Positions 34,547-45,269 of a stretch of DNA of 64,000 bases are shown one piece after another. The position numbers were made by a program, and so were the translations under genes. Under the pieces are notes generated by a model that was not told the origin of the DNA, did no database searches, and worked only from the letters and a program-made list of their open reading frames with translations. Source of the DNA: Porphyra umbilicalis (lineage: Eukaryota > Rhodophyta > Bangiophyceae > Bangiales > Bangiaceae); assembly GCA_002049455.2 (NCBI GenBank), contig KV918770.1, positions 124,001 through 188,000 on the forward strand. Reading direction: 5' to 3'. Position 1 is the first letter of the stretch. Each line of letters starts with the position of its first letter.

Positions 34547-34948
34547 CGAATCGCGGCGGCGACGTGGTCCGAATCGACGACGCCGGCGTCCGGTCGACAT
34601 CTGCGTTCTGATCGTCACAAATTTGATCATGTGATCTCGACCGACCCAGAACGGGCCTGTGATCTGGACCGTCGGGCCATCGTTCAGGGATCAAGATAGT
34701 GTCAAAAGATGCTGCGATTCCCTATGATTTCGCAATGGACCTGCCACCGGTTCGAAATGGCGCGGAGAAGGAGATCTACTGGTCTCTGACCTGCTCGCAC
34801 TGGGCTGTCAGCCGAAGTGGGCGACACGCCTGGGGCCGCGCTCTGATCATTGACACTAGACGTGTGACGCCTGGCACGCGCGCCACGGGCGGAACAGCGA
34901 AATTGGTCGACGGGCCTGGCACCCCGACGTAGGGGGCTAGTGAAGGCC
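34547..34948. repeat. Right terminal inverted repeat
   Basis: Partner of 29675-30089. Its inner edge abuts a G/C homopolymer-rich stretch belonging to the foldback repeat at 33770-34545. Confidence 0.8.
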
Positions 34949-36699
34949 CTGAAGAGCTCTTCGATGTCATGCGTTGCCGTGTGTGATGGAGCACCCAAAA
35001 TCAATTGAGCACAGAAGTGGGTTTGAGGCTTTTTCTGGGACACGTCACTTACTTTTAGCCGCGCTTGCAAGAAACGAGGAACATATGGGACGCACTTTTG
35101 ATGTCGGGCGAGTGCTAGGTTTTTTGTGGAACGACTGTAGTACGCCACATCGTCCGCCTTTGTGTTTGCTGCATCGAAAGCCAATCTATCTCGCCAGACG
35201 CACATCGACCGATCCTTATCCGATTTTGATGCAGTCTCCGATGCGCATCAGAAGTCCAATCCCAGCCATCGTTGCGATGCGGGTTGACAGCCGACCGGCG
35301 ATGCAGGAAACGGGGGCCTCGCCTGAACTTCGGGGACATGGCGAGACTTGAGGGCTAAGAGAGGCCTATCTTTCATCTTTATTGAGAGATTGAGGAGTTC
35401 GGAAACCCGAAAGCTGACGGCGACCTGATTCTGCGCCCTCCGGAGGCCACGTTGCCTCACTGGCGGGCCCCTGGTGGCGGATTCACCCGACAAGGTCCCT
35501 TCGGCGTGCGCGGCCCGCGCTTGTCTTGACCGTGCGCTCGCTCCCCACCGTGTGGGATCCGTGACGTTGCGCACCACTTCCTTCTAAACCATCGTTTTCG
35601 TGCACCTTGTCGCACATGTGTGCTCGGTACGTGGATGTGTTGCCTTGTCAGTGCTTTGCGAGTTCCGGTGATTGAGTGTCCCGTGGATGAGATGGATCCG
35701 CCGAGGCATGTCTCTGTCTGACGTCGGCGCTTCCAACCGCTACTTTTCTGGACCTTCTATGTGCTTGCGCTTGGACAGTCGCCCTTACAATCGCTGTGTC
35801 ATACTGCCTTTGCTCTTGCTCCTGGCTTCTCCGTAAAGACATGGATGTCCACGATCTTTTGCTCTGCTCTCTGTTTGTTTGTTTATCTTGCTGCCTCACA
35901 GGCGCATCGGTATGTTCTCCGGGGAGGTTGGGGGGGAGAAGTGCGAGTGGATCTGTGAGGAGGGAGCGCTGGGCGTCGTTGGGGGTGGTCAGACCAATGC
36001 CGACCTGTGACATCTAGACTCGTCACAAGCGATATTTTTGCTCTGTGCTAACGTCAGCTTCAGTCGACTGTGCGCTCTGTATTGTGTTCCTCTCTCGTCA
36101 AGGCTTTGTTGGTTTGCCCTCTACATCCTTTCTCTTTTGTACTGCGCGGCTTTTCCACCTGCCGTACCTCATCGTCGTGAAAATGTACCACGTACTGAGA
36201 ACGTGCCTGGGGAGTTCGCCAGAAGTATTGCAGGTTGATCTGAAACGGTCCCAAATGGGCCCGCAGTACGTTATTTGCCGAGATTTGTCGCGTACTGGAC
36301 CCCTGTTCTCCACAGTGTTCTTCCAAATGGGTAAGGTCCCATATTCGCATTTTAGATCCCCAGTACGATCTGACACTGCTCAAAAACGTGTCTGGGAGCC
36401 ATCCGCGCACCTTGTGCACACCCCAGTAGGCATTCTGGAGGCACCCAGAGGCACCCGGAGGCCCCCAGAGGCACTCTGCAGTACGTCCTATGGGATTTAC
36501 CGAGGAGTTGCGTGACAACCTCTTGCGGTGATTCGCGGTTGCGCGCCCAGTTGCTACTCAGCAGGTCGTAAGCCGGATACGCAGCGCACGCGGAAGCGCC
36601 GTCGTAAATAGCCCCTGTTGCGCCACGTTATCGCTCACCGTTGCAGAACGTTGCACACAGACAGGCACTTTACAGGGCGCTCTCACGCTTCATGTGGGG
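34949..36699. other. Spacer
   Basis: No gene is recognised. A short CACCCAGAGGCACCCGGAGG-type duplication lies near 36437-36475. Other frames are short. Confidence 0.4.
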
Positions 36700-36768
36700 A
36701 AGAGGGGGCAGTACGGGCAGTACGGGGCAGTACGTGGGGGAAGGGGGGGGGCAGTACGGGCAGTACTC
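36700..36768. repeat. GGGGCAGTAC-type decamer repeat
   Basis: Imperfect tandem copies of GGGGCAGTAC, related to the array at 39255-39385 inside the intron of the neighbouring gene. The two arrays bracket most of the exons of the minus-strand gene. Confidence 0.7.
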
Positions 36769-36981
36769 CCTCTCTCCCCGCACCCTCGCTCGCCCCTACC
36801 CCGTTCCCCCCGCTCCCTTCGCTCCCCCCGCTCCCCCGCTCCCTTCCCGCCCGCTGGTCCCCATCCCCAACCCCCACCCCCGCAAGCACAGCAAGCAATG
36901 AAGAAGGCCAGAAACAATACCGAAAACAACGCAATAACAAGAGCACAAGCAACGCGAGTAGCAGACACACCATTAAACGCG

Positions 36982-37776
36982 CTATGAGGTGTTACTCTCA
37001 GTCCTCAGAGCGCAAGAGAAAAACTCGGCATCCGATGACTGTTTGTCACTGTCCGCCGGGCCCGCAGTGCGCGCGAACCGGCGCCGCTCCCAGACCTTTT
37101 TCTTGGGCCATCGCACCTCCTCCTCAGAGTCAGAGCGGTCAAAAGGGTGGCGTTTCCAGTTGGGCACTCGCCGCACCCCAGCACCCAGCCGACGCGGCAC
37201 CGAGGGCAGTGGCGGCAAGCTGAGGACTGCCAGCTTGTGCCTCCATCCACCTCCGTCATCCTCGTCACCCCCGCCTCCGCCGCCACCGCCACCGCCTGCC
37301 CCACCGCGCGGCGGCGCATCGACGGGGGCACCCCCCCCGCCGCCACCGCCACCGCCTGATTTACCGCGCGGCGGCGCATCGACGGGGGCACCCCTCCTGC
37401 CGCCACCGCCACCGCTTGCCCCACCGCCTGCCCCACCGCCCGGCGGCGCATGGGCGGGGGCACCCCACCCGCCGCCACCGCCACTACCTGTCCCACCGCC
37501 CGGCGGCGCATCGGCGGGGGCACAACCACCGACTGCGCCACCGCAACCATTACGCCGGCACTGCCATGTGCCGGCGCGTGGCCGCCGCTGCTGCTCGCTC
37601 CACCACCATCTCCGTCCTTTTCATCCCCATCCCCGTCGAGGTCCACGACCTCCTTCCGCGCCGCCACCCAGTTGCGCACCATCTGTCTAAGACTTGCGTG
37701 CTCGCTCTCAGTAACGTCCTCGTCGTCGGCGCGGGCATTCACGTTGACGCCCACGTGGACAGCAGGGGGCTCTCCA
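36982..37776 (-). CDS. Probable 3' coding part of the unknown multi-exon gene, with 20-aa repeats
   Basis: The frame read from about 37776 gives DGEPPAVHVGVNVNARADDE and MVRNWVAARKEVVDLDGDGD, preceded by a plausible acceptor (CCCACTCTCTTTAAG). Four 20-residue repeats follow (consensus VAVAAGGVPPSMRRRAVGQA). A coding-like tail continues in another frame (VPNWKRHPFDRSDSEEEVRW, then WERRRFARTAGPADSDKQSS) and ends near 36982. The change of frame near 37215 may be a missed intron or a frameshift. Acidic and basic stretches suggest a nuclear protein. It follows the exons at 37890-40709 on the same strand and may be the end of the same gene. No family is recognised. Confidence 0.35.
37300..37530. 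repeat. 60-bp repeat (4 units)
   Basis: GCGGCGCATCGACGGGGGCA and variants recur at about 37311, 37371, 37443 and 37503 (one spacing carries an extra 12 bp). It encodes the 20-aa repeats of the overlapping minus-strand frame. Confidence 0.8.
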
Positions 37777-37889
37777 TCTTAAAGAGAGTGGGGAATGGTT
37801 GCTTAGTCGTCCTCGTACTAGTTTGTCTTGAAGAGCTTGGCCCAGAAGTGTCCTGACTCATCAACCTCCACATGCAGATACGTCAACTC

Positions 37890-40709
37890 TTACGCCCAAG
37901 CGGCGCGCCCCGCTTTCATCTTCCCGCCGTGCAGCACGCACTCGATCACCTTCCTCCCGTCCGCAGAGAGGTACTCTTCCTCCAGGCAAATACGAATCTG
38001 CATGGGTCACAGACACACGAGCCACAGAGACAGCACACTCAAGCAACTCCGTGGCTTCTAGTGCCGGTCAGTATCGGCCAGTACCTCAATGGTAGCCCCG
38101 AAAGCGCTTTTGCAACACCCCAGCCACAGTACACTCTCCGTCCATGGCGCCAATAACGTACCTTGCTCAGCACAAAGACCAGCGTGGCGAGCACCGTCGG
38201 GGCCAGTGCGTCTTCGTCATTCCCGTCAGGAAAGTTGTACTTGTCCGGGTCCCCACCACAGTGGGAAATCACAGCCAGGAAGAAGTTGCGGACTTCCCCA
38301 CGCCCGTTGGCTCCCCTGAGGTACCCCCGGCCATGTAAGAACCGCCTTGTCTCCGCCTTGGATGTACCGCCGTAGCCGGTGCCTGCCGTCCGCGCCCAAA
38401 TGATACAGTCCTTGAGGTTAAAGTGTACGTTGTTGCACGTCTTACCTAGACACGGATTGAGCATCTTGGGGCTCGGGAGCTTCGAGTTATTGACCGCGGG
38501 GACGGAATAGTTGGTCAGCAGGAGCTTTTTAGCGTCCTTCTTGTCGACTTTGGCCACCTCCATCACGAAGGCCGCGAGAAACGGCCCGAGGGTCTCGCGG
38601 GAGTGGTACACGTCGTCGTTGGTGGACGGCGCCAGGATGCCATTGTGCATGCGTTTAGTGAGGCAGCTGCGCAGCGCCTGGATCCCTGGCTTGCCCCTCG
38701 AGCCCCTCGGCAGCGCGTCCTCGCTTGCCGTGCCACCCGCAGTGGCCTTTGCCGCTGGCCGCGCCCGGGAAGACAGCTTGCTCGGTGATAGCGGGGTGAC
38801 AGTAGCCGGTGGCTCCCCATCCAAACCAGAGCCGGTAGAATCAGCGCCGTCGGCATCCGCTGAGGGGCTGACTTCGCGACGACGCTTGGCCGCGGGGCCA
38901 AATGTCTTGGCATATGCTTGAGCTGTGTGCCTGGCCATCTCTTGGGCAGCACGTGCCGAGACGAAGCTGTTGTGCGCGGCAATATGCGCCGACATCAGGG
39001 CTTTTGACGAACTGATGCTCCAGGAACGGGGCTCAACCGGTACCGCGACGCCGTCGACACGCAACGTCAGTGCGTTAGCGGAGTCCTCCACCGCTGCCGA
39101 AACCACGCGGTCGCGGAGGCGTTTGCGTAAACGAGACGCCTTGGGCGTTGATGACTGGGTCGGAGTGCCAGCAGCAGCCGAGGTATCGCCATCCTGCTGG
39201 GCTGGCCACTTCGGCCGGGCCAAAAGGTTGACAGCTTAGTCTGGCTGAGAACAAGGGTAGAAATGGGGCAGCACGGGGCAGTAAGGGGGCAGCACGGGGC
39301 AGTAAAGGGGCAGCACACGGCAGTATAGGCGCAGTGAGGGGAAGTAAGGGGCAGTAAGGGGCAGTACGGGGCAGGAAGGGGCAGTTATAGAAAACACTTC
39401 GGTCAGCTGTCGGCACAGGACGCCCATCGGCACACGACACCGCTCCAGTGCGTCAGTATCGACGAAAGCGGAGCACGACAGCTCCGACCTCCATGTAAGA
39501 AGCGACAAGAAAAGCAAAAATAGACGCAAGGCACGCAGTATACATGCCGAGAGAACGTACACCGTTCAGATGGGAGACTGGTGTCCTTGTTGGCCCTCCT
39601 CAGCGCCGATCCTCCCGAGTATCCCCCCGCAGCGGAACCGGGGCGTGCCGACGCGGCAGGTGCGCTTCCAGCGCGGAATCCAGCCTCGCCGCCAGCCATA
39701 CTCGCCGAGTGCGACGCGACCGAGTGGGACAAGTTTCGCTCGTCTTGCGGGGGAGAAGTGGCAGCACACTGCGGGGGAGCAGGCGGCGGGGAAGTGAGAG
39801 CAGGCGGCGGGAAAGTGGCAGCAGGCGCCGGGGGAGTGGCAGCACGCGGCGGGGGAGCTGCAGCACGCGCTGGAGCGACAGCTCGCGTCGAGGGAGTGGA
39901 AGCTCCCGGCGAGGGAGTCGAAACGGGCAGCAGGGCGGCGGCAGAAGGCGGCCGGGCGGGAGCAGCAGGCGGCGGGGACGAGGCAAAAGGCCGCGGGGCG
40001 GAAGCAGCAGGCGGCGGGGAGGGGGCAAAAGGCGACGGGGCGGGGGCAGCAGGCGGCGGGGCGGGCGCAGTAGGCGGCGGGGCAGGGGCAGTAGACGGCG
40101 GAGTGTGGGCAGTAGGCGGCGGGTCGGGGGCAGTAGGCGGCGAGGCGGGGGCAGCAGGCGGCGGGGAAGGGCAGTAGGCGACGGGGCAGGGGCAGCAGGC
40201 GGCGGGGCAAGGGCAGTAGGCGGCGGGGCGGGAGCAGTAGGCGGCGGGGCGGGGGCACCAGACGGCTGGGCGGGGGCAGTAGGCGGCGGGGCGGGGGCAG
40301 TAGGCGGCAGGGCGGGGGCAGTTAGAGGCGGCGCGAGGGCAAGAGGCGGCGGGGCGGGGGCAGTAGGCGGCGGGGCGTGGACAAAAGCAGGCGAGGCGGG
40401 GGCAGCAGGCGGCTGGGCTGGTGCTAAAGGCGGCGAGGCGGTGGCTGCTGCTCCGGAATCGCAGAAAGCGAGGACGGCGGCGCTCAAAAGGGAGGCTGTC
40501 GACTCCCGGCCCTTGTCGGCGGCGGCCGTCGGTGCTCCGTCCGCGACTCGGTCGGCGTCGACGGCCGTCGCCCCAGTCCCTGGTCCATTCCGGCCACCGC
40601 CGGCGGCTGCAGCCGCTGCCCCACGGTCACCACGGCCTCCGGTCTTCTCTTTGTCCAGTACGGTGCCAATGCACACGAGGAGGCGGCCCAAAGAGGAATC
40701 ATTCGCCAT
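37890..40709 (-). CDS. Uncharacterised multi-exon gene (Pro/Ala-rich N-terminus, unknown conserved-looking middle)
   Basis: Proposed exons: 40709-39561 (ATG, MANDSSLGRLLVCIGTVLDK, then seven-residue APAPPPT repeats), 39201-38162 and 37997-37890. Introns 39560-39202 (GTACGT..AG) and 38161-37998 (GTACGT..GCAG) keep phase. Exon 1 changes frame within the 21-bp repeats, so it carries a one-base indel or a sequence error. Exon 2 is complex and gene-like: SKALMSAHIAAHNSFVSA, SRETLGPFLAAFVMEVAKVD, NVHFNLKDCIIWARTAGTGY and GEVRNFFLAVISHCGG. Exon 3 reads IRICLEEEYLSADGRKVIEC to TAA 37892-37890. Reading on past that TAA gives YLHVEVDESGHFWAKLF, so it may be a nonsense change rather than the true end. 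No family is recognised. It may be a host gene or an accessory transposon gene. Confidence 0.45.
39202..39560 (-). other. Intron 1 of the unknown gene, containing a decamer array
   Basis: Donor GTACGTTCTC at 39560; the acceptor ending at 39202 (GAAGTGGCCAG) is the one that restores phase, although TTGTTCTCAG slightly upstream looks stronger. Between 39255 and 39385 the intron holds imperfect copies of GGGGCAGTAC / GGGGCAGCAC. Confidence 0.4.
39760..40450. repeat. 21-bp coding minisatellite
   Basis: Imperfect tandem copies of GCGGGGGCAGTAGGCGGCGG(G), period 21 bp, within exon 1 of the minus-strand gene, where it encodes the seven-residue PPPTAPA repeats. The array is the likely site of the one-base length change that shifts the frame. 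Confidence 0.75.
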
Positions 40710-40884
40710 TCTGCCAATTGCGGGCGCAGGGAGAAGGGGGGTTCATGCGTCTGTGCCGGGTTGGAGGGGGAGGAGGTCCGCGTGGGAGTCAGGGAGAGGG
40801 TCCGTGAGGATGCTGAAAGCCCAACTTTCGCTGTGCGGGTCGCCTCAAGGAGGTATCACAGGCGAACTGACCAGCGGGCTTTAA

Positions 40885-41790
40885 GGACACCCACCAGCAG
40901 TAGTGCGGAGGGACAGGAGGGCCCCCAGAACGCCCGTTGAAGAGTTTTTACCGGGCCAAAGAAAGCCTTTGCCAGAGGTGTTGCTGGGCCGTGGCGCGGG
41001 CCATAAATGGGCCAACGAGACGAACCGTGAGAACGGCCTGGAGGAAGGCCCTTGCCAGCAGTGTTGCCGGGCCGTCTCGCCTGTCCCCATGAAGCCGACA
41101 CGAGCCGGACACGGCGGACAGGACCTGGGCAGCTTGCCTGTCTCCAACCAGGAGTGCTTCGCAGCACCAATCAGTGCTCGCTATCAGTATCGAGCTACCA
41201 TCCCGCGGCCCCGTGCAGATGTGATCAGGTGGCGCCTGATCACCCAGCGCCCTCAGGCAGGCAAAAATGATGGCTCGGTGCCCGCCTGAGACTGAGGGGC
41301 TCTCATCCATTCCCGAGAGGACCATTCGATGCTCCACAATGTCTTGATTAGGGGCCAGTGCTGACAAACTGACAGATACGCTTTCATATTGTGAACCTTG
41401 TGGGATTACCTTTGGTGTTCCTGGGTGGGGTTTCTTTACAGTGAGCATATTTAAATGATGCAATGGTGCCGACCTGCCAGTCTTCCTCCCGACCTGATCG
41501 ACCGCTGCACCTCTTCTCACAGTGGGTCAGCTCCAGGCCCGCTCTGTCCTGCTGACGAGTGCTGATGGCTTGCGTCGATGAGAGTTTCGTGCCGAGCGGC
41601 AGACTGCGGCCGCTGTTTCAGTCGATGCCTCGGACAGCACCGGCATGCGGCACACGCGCACCGTGAGGCAACGCCCACGGAGTGTGAGGGTATCAACACC
41701 ATTTGTAAAGCGTCTGATGCGTCTGAGGAGTCTGGTGAGCCCGGAGGCCATGCTGCTGCAGTTGGGTCTGCCATTTGCATTTAGTCTGAT
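40885..41790. other. Spacer upstream of the CACTA-like gene
   Basis: A diverged ~79-bp direct duplication is visible (AAAGCCTTTGCCAGAGGTGT near 40964 and AAGGCCCTTGCCAGCAGTGT near 41045). No gene is seen. The 5' end of the transposon following it was not located. Confidence 0.4.
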
Positions 41791-43531
41791 GTGTCTGGTG
41801 GCCCTACGGTTGCAATGGGTATTGCCGCGACGGCTGCCACTGCGGCGACGGCTGCCACTGCCGCGACGGCTGGCACGTCTGATGCTGGGGGTGTTGGGGA
41901 CGCTGGGGATGCTTGGGATGCTGGGGGTGTTGGAGGTGTTGGGGGTGTTGGGGGTGTGCGGGACTTTATGGGACTGGAGTCGGAGGTATTCCTGGAGCTC
42001 GCTCGGGCAATGACAGCACCTGCCTCTCCTCCAAAGCAGTCGCCTCGACAAGGTCGCGCCCGGCGAGGCGCCACGTCTGAGAGCACCAGGCGAGCGCGCC
42101 GTGCTGACGCGCAGAACCGTCAACGGGACGTGCGCGCCGTGGAGGCAACACCACCGGTGCCAACCCGACCGATGGATCTTTCGGGGATAATGAGGATACA
42201 ACTGGAGAGGAACATGCGGCTGCGCGTGGGCATGGCCTCGGGAGTGCTGCCGGCGGGGGAGGAGTACGAGACGAGGACAGCGGTACCGAAGCTCAGATTC
42301 CCGGGGCCGGTGGCGATCGGGGTTTGTGTGGGCAGGTTTTCGACCACTACGAGCGTGTTGGGGACGACAGGCGTGCAACCACTGCTTTTCCACAACAAGA
42401 GGGCGGAGGTGGCAGCGGAGGAGGGCGCGCCCCGTGGCTGAGCGAAGACCTGTGGCACGTTTTCACATTTGCCTGCACGTCGGGCGGCGGACGCGGCCTG
42501 TCGCAACAGGAGCTGCGCCGGTGTACCGGTACACCAACTAGGTAGAGGCGGCAAGTTCCGTCTTCCACACGCCATTTACAGCAGCCTTCCACACTGGAAA
42601 CCGCTTTATTGCCGCCGTTTGACGCTTCAAGCGCTTTTTAGTCGCCTCTCTCAACTGGAAAAAGGTTGTTATGGCGGTTGTCGGTCGCAAGTATCCCATC
42701 TTCTTCCGCGACGCGTTCGACGCTGCCCAGGAGGGGATCATGCAAGTGGAGCTAGCGGACCTGTGCTTGGGACCGCCGCCGGCTCCAGCTGACTATGGCG
42801 TTGAGGGGCCACAGTAGGTGCTACTGAGAGGCAGCTGCGACGGGAAGATGTACCGGGAGCACCGAGCCCACGTAGAGGGCACTATGCACGAGGATACGAG
42901 AGTACTGGCGATGCACCTGTACTCTGATTCTACTGCGCTCAGCAGCAGCGGAGCAGTATCGGCGTATCTTTTGCGTATGCGCGTCGTCAACATTAACACC
43001 AAAGACGTGCGATGGGTCACACTAGCGTTCATCCCACAGGTCGAGTCCCAGTTCATAAAGACGCGCAACGGCCATGAGGTGCGTTCCGAGATGCTCCAGC
43101 TGATTTTACACCTCATCTTCCGGGGCAGCGTGCTGGCCAGCCATCGTGGGGCGTGGCTGAACTGACCCGACGGTGGTCAAGTGCGTGTCTCCCCACGTGC
43201 TCTCCTTTACGTATGTGATCAACCTGAGGAGCGTGCCGTAATGAGCCTGAAAGGTACTGGCTGTCTGTTTTCCTGTACGCCCTGCATGGTGGGACAGGAA
43301 GACTCGTGCTCGGCGTCAGGGGCCGATGCTACTAGCAGAGACGTCCAGGAGACGGTACGGGCGCAGCTCAAGAACGCTACGATGGGGACCTTTTGGGGCG
43401 CGGCGGCGAGGCGTGCAGCGGCAGAGTTTAAGCACAGCCTCAACAGCGTGGTCCCTGCGATGGCCGCGTGGGCTGGCCTTGGAAATGGTCCCCGCATGCT
43501 GTACCGATTGCCAGGTTTCGATCGCCTTCAC

Positions 43532-43734
43532 GCACGTCTCTTTGCTTGTCGAGAGTAGAACTGCTCGCTCCTTGCATTTGGTGGGCGGGCGAGCGCCTAT
43601 TTTGGGCGCCTCTCTATCGGTATGCTACCTCGGTCCTGTTCAGTATACGTTCAGTATCTCACTGTGCACGGCCCGTGACATGGCGCGAGGAGCTCTTGTG
43701 GTATTGGTGCTGTGTGTTGTGTGCCCGAGAGTAG
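43532..43734 (+). other. Intron with GC-AG borders in the CACTA-like gene
   Basis: Exon codons ..GFDRLH end at 43531 and VMDTGIN.. begins at 43735 after ..CGAGAGTAG. The donor reads GCACGT where two other introns in this window read GTACGT, so this is either a true GC-AG intron or a donor lost by one T-to-C change. Length 203 bp. Confidence 0.5.
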
Positions 43735-43910
43735 GTCATGGACACTGGTATCAACAGGTCGGTCGCCAGCGAGGTGCCCGTTTACCTCCGCAAAGTGGCA
43801 GAAGGTGGAGTCAATGCGCCGCTTGACACCGTCACAAACACAGAGCGCGGCATCAATATGCTGTTCAAGCACGCGTTGCGTCGTTTGCGAGTGCCGTACA
43901 TCCACCCTGG

Positions 43911-44005
43911 GTACGTTTTGAGCCCTACTGGGTGTGTTTGTTGCTTGGGGGCAGGCAGTGACTCTCGTCCCTTCACCGCATCTGCGTACTGACAAGAACC
44001 TACAG
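43911..44005 (+). other. GT-AG intron in the CACTA-like gene
   Basis: Donor GTACGT at 43911 and acceptor AGAACCTACAG ending at 44005, 95 bp. The junction keeps phase (..PYIHP-G-AISPFWQYGL..) and opens straight into the 420-codon last exon. Confidence 0.6.
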
Positions 44006-45269
44006 TGCTATCAGTCCTTTTTGGCAGTATGGGCTCCTATGTCACAGGTGCTTTGTCCCAGAGGCTACAAGGCAGGCCACAATGACGGGCAGTGAGCACC
44101 GTCATGCCCTTCCATTCCTGCTTTTCGGTGTCGTGGGCGTAGCGGGTGCCCCGGGCAATGGCGACCACCACAGCGCTTTGACTGCGGCTATTTGCGAGCT
44201 CGTTTTCGTGACAAACGCACTCTTTGCCGCAAAGTGTAACAACAAGGGCGGTGGTATTCTGTACTCGATGGAGGTTGTGCTGGCCAAGAAGGCCCACGCG
44301 TGGGTGGTTGACATCTTTCAGCCCGTACTGGGGCCAGTTAACACCACCAAGCTTCACCGTATGTGGGCGCATCTTCTGGAGGAGTCTCGCCTCAGGGGTA
44401 ACGTCGGTGACTGCAACAGTGCGTACAATGAGGCTTTACACAAGGCAGTCAAGGCCGCGTACAAGCTTACCAACAAGAGGAGGGACCAGTTCGTTGAGCA
44501 ACCTGTGCTGAGCGAGCAGGTGTACACCCTGCTCCACGACGAAGGGAAGGACAACGCCGACGCGAAGGAGAAGGGACCAGGGACCGACAAAGACGACTAT
44601 GTCTCGGCAGGGTCACGGCGCAGCCGTCCGCAGCGGCGGCAGCGGCGGCGGCGTTGGTATGTCAAGAAGTATTCTCTTGTTGAGCTGGCCAGGAGCCACA
44701 GTATCCCTGGCTTGCCGGCTGTGCTGTGTCGTCCCGAGAGTACGCTCCTCTGCAGACGCGGAAACCTCTCTTATGGCGACGCCTCTCAACCGAGGCGACG
44801 GCGCGCTCAACACACTATCCGGGCCGCGCCGGGTTTCCATGGGTCTTCGTGGTTTGACTGGCTGCGGTACCGCCGACCAGATGGGGCCATTCGGGTCGGT
44901 CAGGCCGCCCTAGTGGTAACGACGCGGGCCCGCGGCTGGGAGCGGCTGGTGGTGCGGCCAGCGGAAAAGGCTACGGCGAAACCCGGATGTGTGCTGAACA
45001 AGTACGGGTGTGAGCGCCTGCAACGGAATATGGAGGCAGAGGGAGACGCAGTACACCTCGACGTGCTTACGACTGCGGACATTGTGAGCTGGATTGCCGT
45101 CGAGTATGACTGGGAGGACCTCAGTGAGCGCCACGGCGTTACGGTGATGCCGGATGACGTCCTCAAACCGGCGAAGGAGCGACGGGCCTCTCGCTTTTTT
45201 GTTAATGCGTTTGTTGTTCGAGAGGGCCTGGGTGAGTGCGCATCTGAAAGTGTGGACGGCTCCGAGTAA

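Larger units (their letters stand above)
29675..34948. mobile_element. DNA transposon with ~400-bp terminal inverted repeats and a decayed DDE transposase
   Basis: Two inverted repeats of about 400 bp bound the unit (29675-30089 and 34547-34948), both starting GGCCTTCACT at the outer edge. Between them lies a minus-strand DDE-type transposase (30492-33624) and, next to the right arm, a smaller foldback repeat (33770-34545). This is the layout of a cut-and-paste transposon with long TIRs. No clear target duplication is visible at the edges, and weak similarity continues outward, so the true ends may be slightly further out. The repeats are about 95 percent alike by eye, so the element is not new. 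The transposase is broken. Confidence 0.6.
41791..45269 (+). pseudogene. CACTA/Plavaka-like DDE transposase, decayed, with two introns
   Basis: The 5' part (41791-42540) is low-complexity and acidic, then APWLSEDLWHVFTFAC; it changes frame, so an intron or shift near 42.53 kb is likely. The core frame reads NWKKVVMAVVGRKYPIFFRD, LYSDSTALSSSGAVSAYLLR (first Asp), VSPRALLYVCDQPEERAV, LKGTGCLFSCTPCMVG (Cys pair) and GFDRLH, joined across an intron to VMDTGINRS (second Asp). After another intron come KLHRMWAHLLEESRLRGN, NSAYNEALHKAVKAAY (probable Glu) and a C-terminal domain with FHGSSWFDWLRYRRPDG. This order matches the Plavaka branch of CACTA/EnSpm as I know it. In-frame stops: TGA 42620-42622, TAG 42815-42817, TGA 43163-43165. 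The last exon (44006-45269, 420 codons) is open. TIRs with a CACTA start were not found. Confidence 0.6.

Noticed and set aside
38039-39223. Viral or Polinton-type capsid gene in the unknown multi-exon gene
   Set aside because: No jelly-roll-like or packaging motif was visible and no other Polinton genes lie nearby.
39255-39400. Decamer GGGGCAGTAC array as a telomeric or centromeric repeat
   Set aside because: Short, imperfect and intronic; nothing links it to chromosome ends.
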